From contig NC_084940.1 of the NCBI RefSeq assembly GCF_958298935.1, positions 712,001-776,000 on the forward strand: 64,000 nt of DNA. Direction: 5' to 3'. This document shows positions 56,729 through 64,000 of the stretch, piece by piece. Each line of letters starts with the position of its first letter. The stretch's first letter is position 1. A program made the translations under genes and the position numbers. The notes under the pieces are model-generated. The model did not search any database, was not told the DNA's origin, and saw nothing but the letters and a program-made list of their open reading frames with translations. This DNA comes from Phragmites australis (lineage: Eukaryota; Streptophyta; Magnoliopsida; Poales; Poaceae).

Positions 56729-57460
56729 TGTCGGTGTAATAGATAAGGGGGTGCCCCACGAGGCGGGTCCCGCACTACCAAATTTCAACCAACATTAGGT
56801 ATTATCAAGACCACGACCTCATCGCGTGACCAGGGCGAGGCTCATGCTACCAACCCCTGGTCGCAAAGAAAAATCATACGATCAGCCCTTGCTGGTCGCA
56901 GAGTGTGTACTCACATAATCGGTCAAGTCTCATTTAATGCTACCCACTCGAGTATTTTCCTTCCCCAAGCACTCGCTTTCGGCGAGGCATGGTCGTGGGA
57001 CGACGTGTTGTTGTAGTGACCCGTCCCGTAGTATTTAATATCGCGGGATGGTCTGACGGGTGAACGTGATGACGTTCGGTGATGGTACAAGGAGTGTAGG
57101 ATGACCAGAGCGGGGTGGACATGATTACCCACCGTCGTGATGAGCTAGAAATAGCTAGGCTTCGTTAGGCATATGTTTGTCATCTGTTTTAGCATGATAC
57201 ATTTATATGAACATCTTCTTATCTGATATATAAAGGGGTGAAGACCCCACTTGTAGGGACACGAGAACACACTTTTTAATAAGTTTACTCAACTCATAAG
57301 ACAATACATAAGATGTAGGGATATTATCCTATGGGAGGTCTAAACCTGGGTAAATCCTCATGATCTTGGGTTCAATTTGATATATATCCACTAGAAATGT
57401 ATATCAATGTGCTCATCGTCTGGTATACCCGGATTCATTATGAGGTATCATCCCGCAGTA
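56729..57460 (+). repeat. 3' LTR of the gypsy element
   Basis: Begins TGTCGGTGTAATAG directly after the polypurine tract and ends CATCCCGCAGTA before the GTACC duplication. Same length class as the 5' LTR (732 against 734 bp). Confidence 0.88.
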
Positions 57461-57509
57461 GTACCCACTGACCTCCTTTAGTTCAATTAATCTATTACAT
57501 TATTATTTG

Positions 57510-58080
57510 TCAAGGTCACGAAATAATTCAAAAAAAAAGAAGAATCTACACCACTCATTGTTATAAACATCTTACAATCTAGATTAAACCAAAGAGTCAT
57601 ATCAAATATGATTAATAAATAGCTCTAAATTTGGAATGAAAATTATGAAAAATTAGCAGTTTGATTTTCATACGGTTTGAGAAACAAAATATCTAAATAA
57701 AATTATTAATAATAAGAGACTAATTTTTAATCAAAAGTTATCATGACTAAAAAAATGTTATTATTTGAGTATTAAAAGGAGCCACCACGTTCGCTCCTAA
57801 GGTTACGAAATCATCACGTTAATCAGAAAAAAGAGAAGGTTCTACACCAATCATTGTTATGAACCTCTAATTGTCTAGATTAAACTAAAGAGTCTATATC
57901 AAATATGATCAATAAATATGTAAATTCGGAATTAAAATTATGAAAAATTAGCAGTTTGATTTTCATATAGTTTGAGAAACGAAATATCTAAATAACAAGT
58001 CCAAGTAAAATAAAATAAATAATAAATAAGACTATTTTTATCAAAGATTATCATAACTAAATGTTACAGCGAAGCTAACC
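57510..58080. repeat. tandem duplication, 2 x ~295 bp, AT-rich
   Basis: The block with CACGAAAT.AT, AATCTACACCA, ATATCAAATATGAT.AATAAAT, AATTATGAAAAATTAGCAGTTTGATTTTCATA and TTTGAGAAAC(A/G)AAATATCTAAATAA occurs twice; AATTATGAAA is at 57641 and 57936. Non-coding, type unknown. Confidence 0.75.
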
Positions 58081-59258
58081 CCATTATACTAGTTTTCTAA
58101 AAATTTGCTCAACATAAGAAAAATAATGTTATTAGCGGCATCACAAGACAACAGGAACTTGAAAGCCAGGGCCATATCGGTCGTACGCGCACACAACAAC
58201 ACGAGCGAACAGTAGCCGAGGCCCCTAGGCGGCACGCACACACGAGCTAATTACAGTACGCTTGTGTGAGGTGGGTAATCGGCACGTACGATGAGTGTCA
58301 CGTACTGTGACAAAACAGTCGGGCGTGCTGGGGCAGGCCGGCCTTTAAACGGGCACGTCGTACGTGCCTGAATAGCAACGCTTGCTAGCTGGTCCGGAAA
58401 AGCAAACGCACATCTCGATTGCATGCATAATGCATTACGAATTTACGAGACGGCAGATTGGCAGAACCAGAACGGACCGATCGGTCCATTCATCCGATAT
58501 TCCGATATGATCTGATCGATCTGGTCTCGTTCACAGTAAGAGAGAGTAGGTAAATTAAAGGTGCACGTAGGATATATAAAATCGATCGAGAGTCGAGACC
58601 GGCCGACGCTCGAAAGGGGCGAAAAGCTTACTGGTTTACGTACGCTTGGAGGGAAGGAATTAGTAACAAACTAGCGTGGCTGCAGCTGCAGCTGCATCGG
58701 TCGGTGCAGTCGATTGGATGTGTACCTGTCGCGCGGCGAAGCAGGCGGCATCGGCCGGCGTGTACGTATGCAGCTGGTAGCTAGCTAGCCATGCAGGACG
58801 GGACGGAAGTTTAAGGCGGTGCCGCGCGCGTCACCGTCGTCGTCGCGCCCTGGGTTTGGACGCTGCCGGCGCTGTGATGACAGTGCCGCACTTGGATTCT
58901 CTCAGCATGCCCGTAGTCGGTTCGAACGATCGTGTGCGCACATTCGAACCGGCCGTGAGATCGATCGGTTGATGAGATGCATGCAGCTGACGTTTCGAGT
59001 CTACCAGATCAACCACAGCGACGTTTTATACTTTCCGTAATCTATCATAAGACGGATTCATCTGGCTAGACCACAGAAAAATGCTTCCTGAAAGCAAAGT
59101 TTTAATATGTTACTACTATAGCAGATGATCTGCCGCGAGTGAACCAATCCTACAAACCGGAAACTGATTATTTACTCAAGAGAGAGCGGTTTTGACGTTC
59201 TCATGAAAGCGAACACATTCCACTTGCGCCTCTCGCTCCTCCCTTTGTTGCATGCTTT
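58081..59258. other. intergenic, no gene recognised
   Basis: Rich in GTACG, GATCGATC and GCTAGCTAG words, such as GCTAGCTAGCC near 58780. Two 60-70 residue frames at 58819-59040 lack any support. It could hold a promoter for a gene that was displaced, but I see no evidence for one. Confidence 0.4.
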
Positions 59259-59495
59259 TGTTAGGAAACCTAGCAAGTTATATATTGAAGTGGATCTGTC
59301 TCGAATCTTAGTAGGTTTGAAGTCCAACACTTAGGGGTTTTTGGTTTTTTATATATGGAAGAGACCCCTCATTGTAACACATAGAAAAACAGATGAATAA
59401 AGAATAGACAGCTTTTCTCCTACGCTTGTGTCTTCTTTTGCAATTGTTCTCTTGAGGGATCGCTGGACTACACCCGGTAGCAGCGGTTTCTCAAC
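59259..59495 (+). repeat. 5' LTR of the copia element
   Basis: Runs from TGTTAGGAAACCTAGCAAG to GCGGTTTCTCAACA, about 237 bp. It contains TTTATATATGG (TATA-like) and AATAAAG (59397). TGTTATCAGCACAAAGCTCT follows at once, a primer-binding site of the kind that pairs with initiator tRNA-Met. The other copy shows the same two ends. Confidence 0.7.
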
Positions 59496-60057
59496 ATGTT
59501 ATCAGCACAAAGCTCTAACGGAGATCAAGCTAGCGGAATGAATCTATCTACGACCGATCTGCACTGTATCGATATCGTCGTCAAGCGGGCAGGTCTTTGT
59601 CCTAGCCTATATGCCCTACGCGGCATGAATCGTTTGCAAGAATTGAAAGGTACGATCGATTCAGTATGTATCCTCGCAGCTACTGTCTTTTGCATCAATA
59701 TATATATGAAATCTTACATAAACAATAGCGTGCATCGTATGTATGATCAGTACCGAGTATGTATGAATAGTAGCACATACATGCAATGCACAATAGCATC
59801 ACCTCATATGCGTGAACAGTATCTAGCACAATGAACAGTAGCCCATAGCGAGATGAACAGTAGCTAGCGAATTCGATCTATACAGTAGGGCATCACGGCA
59901 AGAACCAAGCATTGCATGAACTCCGAGTATCTGATCTGGTGGGGCCCGCAGCCACCACCGCACCGCCGGTCGAATCCGACCACCACACTCAAGCACAATA
60001 TGCGGTGGCTCGAAGGCCACCACCACAGATCGAAAAAGAAAAAATATACCGGCTCAT

Positions 60058-60310
60058 GCCCCTCTCGGGTCCTCGGGGAAACTCGGGGTGCTCGGGGGGC
60101 CAGCAGTTCCCGGCCCCGAGCACCACCTCTCGGCTCTTGCACTTCTCGGGTCCTTAAGGAAACTCGGGGTGCTCGGGGGGGGGGGGGCAGTTCCCAGCCT
60201 CGAGCACCGCCTCCCGGCTCTTGCCCTTCTCGGGTCCTCGGGGGAATTCTGGGTGCTCGGGAGGGCCAGCAGTTCCCGGCCCCGAGCACCGCCTCCCGGA
60301 ACCAGAGGCT
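60058..60310. repeat. three tandem units in the copia leader
   Basis: A unit of about 82-86 bp starting CTTCTCGGGTCCT(C/T).. and containing GGGGTGCTCGGGG, CAGTTCCC(G/A)GCC and GAGCACC(G/A)CCTCCCGGCTCTTGC is present three times (about 60061, 60145, 60226). A G-run of about 14 sits in the second unit. Confidence 0.75.
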
Positions 60311-60583
60311 ATGTTTTTGCCTTTTAGACCCTGTGGTTTCAAAAAAATTGAAAATATTTTTCCTGCATGAAAATATCTCTAGAATTTGAATTTTGCATGT
60401 GTTTTTAGTCATTATGCAGTATTTATTTCTACGTTATTTTTGCTGTTTAAATTGCCTGAAATGCGTTTAAATTCAGTAAAATTCACATAATAGCATAGAA
60501 AATATCAAAAAATTATAGCAATCCAATTTAGCAACATGAAGCAACTTTACTAGTAGTAATACTTGCATCATTTAAATATGTAG

Positions 60584-61674
60584 ATGGCTGGCATCACGAA
60601 CAAGGAGTTCGCTGAGCTGAGTGCTGATGGCCGCAACTATCTCACTTGGGCATCGGATGTTCGGATTGTACTGGGAGCAAAAAGGCTCCGCGCTGTAATT
60701 GACCTGGGAATAAGTAGTACAATTATTCCCACGGAGGATGAGAATGATCAGGCACTTCATTTTCTCCGTCATCATCTTTATCCCACTTTGAAGGATGAGT
60801 ACATGACAGTGACCAACGCTAAGGCACTATGGGACGCACTGAAGGAGCGTTTTGAGCGCCTTAAGTACACCATCAAGCCTCTAGCAGACCAAGAATGGAT
60901 CCGGCTCTATTTCTGTGACTTTAAGCATGTCAGAGAGTACAACTCCGCGTTGCACCGTATATGCACACTACTGTGTCTCTGTGGGAAAGAAATCACATAA
61001 GAGGAGAAAATTGAGAAGACTCTCTCCACTTTCCACCCGAATGCAGCAGAATCCGCACGCAATCACCGTCAATCGAATTACAAGAAGTATTCAGAATTGA
61101 TTGATGTGTTGCAACTTAATAAAATTCATGATGAAGTCATAAACAAGAACTTCTTATCCCAGCCGCAAGGAAGGAGCAGTGGACTAGAAGTCAATCAACT
61201 CTCTTTCAAAGCGCGTAAGATCCGAAATAAGAAGCGAGAGAAGGGAGGAAAGAAAGTGGTGACAGGCAAAGTCAAGCCTAGTGATGATAATGGCAAGACA
61301 AAGAAATAAGTCAAGCCTTATGGTGGGCAGAACCAGACATGCTTTAAGTGCGGTGTTTGGGGCCATTGGTCCCGCATCTGCAAAGCACCTAAGCATGTTG
61401 TGGAAGCATTCCGGAAGAAGAAGAAAGAGCAGCCAGAAGCACACCTCACCATTGCAGTGGGGATGGAAGAGGACAAAGCAGTCGAAGTTGAAAGGGATGC
61501 ATCTCACATGGAAGTTGATGATGCTCCCGCAATGACTGTAAAAGCCCTCCCAATGAAGGATGCAGAGGCCTCCACTTTACCCTCTTCCACTGCCATAGTA
61601 GATGCCGAAATGAATGAAGTGAAAAACAAAGCCATTGAAGATGAAGTGGCTAGATGTTTCGCAAACTCTATCTA
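60584..61674 (+). pseudogene. copia gag with two stops
   Basis: Starts MAGITNKEFAELSADGRNYL and TWASDVRIVLGAKRLRAVID, a typical copia capsid start (DUF4219/UBN2-like). Stops TAA occur at 60998 and 61307, but the frame stays the same throughout. The nucleocapsid zinc knuckle CFKCGVWGHWSRIC (CCHC) lies near 61341. Gag ends with TAG at 61672-61674. Confidence 0.85.
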
Positions 61675-61849
61675 GAATTAGAGTAATTAGCCATTTATTT
61701 AGTTAGTTGCTGAATTTAGGAGGATTGAATAAATGTAAGCTCTAGAAGGGCGGATCTTAGCTGCAAATAATTTTTCGATAGTATATAAAGTATTTAGTCT
61801 TTGTGCTACCTTCTTGCATGTGAATGATTGAATGCTTTATTTATAGAAT

Positions 61850-62587
61850 ATGTGTGGCACCCGCATGGAGAAAGTGTGTATTGTGGATAGTAGAACCACA
61901 AATACAATCTTAAGAGAAAAGAAGTATTTCCATTCTATCAGAAATAGCTCTGGAAAAGTGATGACTGTCACTGGTAGTGATAAATGCATAGTTGGATCTG
62001 GAAGAGCCACAGTCACACTACCTATGGGAACTACTTTGCACATTGAAGAAATATTGTTGTATCCTGAATCTACAAGGAATCTCTTCAGTTTTAAAGACAT
62101 TCGCGCTAACGGTTTCCATGTAGAAACTGGTGAAGAAGATGATATGGAGTACATATACATCACTAAGCGTGATAGTGAAGAAAGAATATTAGAAAAACTT
62201 TCCTCCATTAGCAGTGGCTTGTACTACACTCGTATTAGGGCACCTGAAGTGTTCACTACCTTAAAGACTGTATTCCGTAGTGCGGAATTATTCTCCCTAT
62301 GGCATGATAGATTAGGTCACCCTGGTCTTAGAATGATGATAAACATAATTACTAACTCACAAGGTCATGGCATAAATGTGAAGAATTTCCCGAATCATGA
62401 AGATTTTGTATGCCCTGCATGTGCTATCGGGAAATTAATAGTGAGACCATCTGTCTTGAAGTTACAGGATGAAATCCCTGGATATCTGTGGTCCTATCCA
62501 GCCGCTTTCTGGCCCGTTTCGGTACTTTATGGTGTTAATAGACGCGTCCTCGAAGTGGTCGCATGTATGTTTATTATCTACCCGTAA
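61850..62587 (+). pseudogene. copia protease and pre-integrase domain
   Basis: VCIVDSRTTNTILREKKYF holds the protease Asp (DSR; the third residue varies in this family and the sister copy reads DNR). RNLFSFKDIRANGFHVETGE follows, then the pre-integrase LWHDRLGHPGLRMM and the Cys pair CPACAIGK. The frame shifts near 62460, after VLKLQDE, where a few codons appear lost. Confidence 0.85.
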
Positions 62588-63326
62588 CCACGCCTTTACA
62601 AAGTTGATCTCACAGATCATACAAATCAGGAATAATCTTCCGGATCATCGAGTGAAGTCCATTAGAATGGACAACGCTGGAGAGTTTACTTCGAAAGCGT
62701 TCGATAATTATTGCACTGGCATGGGGATTAAAGTTGAACATTCTGTACCGCATGTCCCCACCCAGAATGGACTAGCCGAAGCACTGATCAAGAGAATAAA
62801 GTTCATTGCTAGACCGTTGTTGCAACACTGTAATTTGCCTGCTACATGTTGGGGACATGCAGTCTTGTATGCAGCTGCCCTCATTAATTACAGACCCTCC
62901 TCCTACAACATCCATTCACCTATGCAACTAGTGCAAGGGGTGATCCCGAAGATTTCCCATTTACGCAAATTTGGATGTATGGTTTATGTGTCGATACCGC
63001 CGCCACAGCGGACTGCTATGGGGCATTTGCGGAAAGTTGGAATCTATGTCGGTTATGAGATTGCATCCATAATCCAATATTTAGAACCAGCAACTGGAAA
63101 TCTGCATACGGCCCGCTTCGCTGACTGCATTTTTGATGAAAATAATTTTCCGTCATTATGGGGAGGAAATAAACCCTTAGATGAGAAATGCCAGGAAATT
63201 ATATGGCAGGCTGAAGGAATTGCGGCACATGATCCTCGCACTAGTGAAGCAAATGATGAAGTACAGAAAATCATCGACTTACAGAAATTAGCAAACAATC
63301 TGTCTGATCATTTTTGTGATTTGTAG
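62469..63326 (+). pseudogene. copia integrase core, frame intact
   Basis: The frame reads MKSLDICGPIQPLSGPFRYF, MVLIDASSKWSHVCLLSTRN, VKSIRMDNAGEFTSKAFDNY, VPTQNGLAEALIKRIKFIAR and WGHAVLYAAALINYRPSSYN. The three catalytic positions (Asp of LDICGP, Asp of RMDNAGE, Glu of GLAEAL) are present. It is shifted relative to the protease frame. It ends at TAG 63324-63326, within the linker. Confidence 0.88.
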
Positions 63327-64000
63327 AGCGTGACTAAGTCGCATGTGCCTGCATGCAATGCATCGGAGAGGGTGGAAGTACCAAAAGAAGATACCCCTCA
63401 TCTTGTCCTAGGAGCTCCGAAAAATAATAAAAGGACAAGAAATCCGGTTACTCAAGTCCCAAATAGCCGGAGACGTCTGGCGAAAGTGGGAAATGAGAGC
63501 TTACCATAGCCGATCACAAAAGTGCCCCAAAGGAAAAAGAAGGGGAGCCATTTGAGACCTAGCGATGGTATGGAACCTTAGAAAGTAGGCATACCAGATT
63601 TGAATCTTCCCACGCAGGAAGAAACCAGCGAAAATGCGCGCACTGAAATCGACGATGGTAAACTAAAGGCTCTTGCCCCAAATCATGAAGAGCAAGATGA
63701 AGAAGCACCTGAAAGTGCAGCCCATGATGAAATAGCAATAAACTATGTGAATTCAGGGGAATCCTGGAATAGAGCAACCACAATAGTCGACACATACTTC
63801 ACAAATAAAATTGCCACAGTCATAAATCATGACCCTGAGCCTGCATCGCTTGCTGAATGTAGAATGAGATCAGATTGGGAAGACTGGCAGAAGACAATAA
63901 CAGCTGAACTGTTATCCCTGAATAAAAGAAAGGTTTTCGGACCAGTATGCCGCACACCTCTCCACATCAAACCAGTCGGATTTAAGTGGGTTTTTTGTCG
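63327..64000 (+). pseudogene. copia pol linker and start of reverse transcriptase
   Basis: The linker includes KNNKRTRNPVTQVPNSRRRL and DEEAPESAAHDEIAINYVNS. The RT start reads DWEDWQKTITAELLSLNKRK and VFGPVCRTPLHIKPVGFKWV, in the conserved position, and is cut by the window end. Confidence 0.8.

Larger units (their letters stand above)
45697..57460 (+). mobile_element. complete but inactive Ty3/gypsy retrotransposon, Tat group
   Basis: Two LTRs (45697-46430 and 56729-57460) in the same orientation are flanked by a perfect 5-bp duplication GTACC (45692-45696, 57461-57465). Between them come gag, protease, reverse transcriptase, RNase H, a second archaeal-type RNase H, integrase, and then a 3.5 kb region with a minus-strand ORF. 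The second RNase H and the antisense ORF mark the Tat group. A polypurine tract GGGAACTTAGGGCTAC ends at 56728. GTTGGCGTG right after the 5' LTR is the putative primer-binding site. All ORFs are broken by stops and frameshifts, and a solo LTR (47727-49478) is inserted in the protease. Confidence 0.9.
59259..64000 (+). mobile_element. Ty1/copia retrotransposon, 5' part, runs off the window
   Basis: A short LTR, a ~1.1 kb leader, gag, protease, integrase and the start of reverse transcriptase occur in copia order (integrase before RT). The same family, reversed, is at 4103-10655. Gag has two in-frame stops and pol one frameshift, so this copy is inactive, but divergence is much lower than in the other copy. 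Confidence 0.88.

Noticed and set aside
59864..60412. 182-residue minus-strand frame and plus-strand frames in the copia leader
   Set aside because: Repeats of one ~84-bp GC-rich unit keep several frames open; no protein family signal.

Overview
This window reads as nuclear DNA of a grass (Poaceae). That inference rests on GC-rich first exons with G/C-ending codons, GT-AG introns, Tourist-type MITEs, LTRs carrying the CACCGGAC..GTCCGGTG-type palindromes known from Sireviruses, and a Ty3/gypsy element of the Tat group with an antisense ORF. Nothing bacterial, organellar or CRISPR-like was seen.

Five host genes are supported. (1) 201-957 (+): the last four exons of a PHT4/SLC17 anion transporter. 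(2) 1928-3639 (-): a small three-exon gene with a very acidic tail and a basic end, function unknown. (3) 17456-20017 (-): a two-exon TPR + PB1 protein of the Phox/CLMP1 family. (4) 28426-29595 (+): an intronless secreted A1-type aspartic-protease-like protein that has lost the glycine of both active-site motifs. (5) 30195-32970 (+): a complete six-exon signal peptidase complex subunit 3, with one GC-AG intron. Gene fragments include a protoporphyrinogen oxidase piece (exons 1-2) inside a CACTA-like element, a possible NLR N-terminus next to a hAT insertion, and an unidentified reading frame at 14441-14714.

Most of the rest is nested transposon sequence. 4103-10655 is a decayed minus-strand Ty1/copia element cut by a Tourist MITE (7358-8034) and a solo LTR (8394-10270). 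10669-14129 holds an LTR-like block, a Tat-type antisense ORF relic and an LTR in the unexpected orientation. 21158-26828 is a terminal-inverted-repeat element split by a 4.0 kb solo LTR. 27297-27961 is CACTA-like. 34552-38695 is a hAT element with a perfect 8-bp target duplication, a nearly intact transposase and a second, BED-finger-only gene. 41573-45223 is CACTA-like with a Sirevirus-type solo LTR inside. 45697-57460 is a complete but dead Ty3/gypsy (Tat) element with a 5-bp target duplication, itself carrying a solo LTR. 59259-64000 is a second copia element of the same family as the one at 4103-10655, in opposite orientation, running off the window.

The host genes are unrelated in function. 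The strongest candidate for something not yet described is the hAT element: it carries a transposase gene and, beside it, what looks like an internally deleted copy that keeps its own TATA box, the BED zinc finger, the last codons and the 3' end. This is the layout expected of a built-in transposition repressor.
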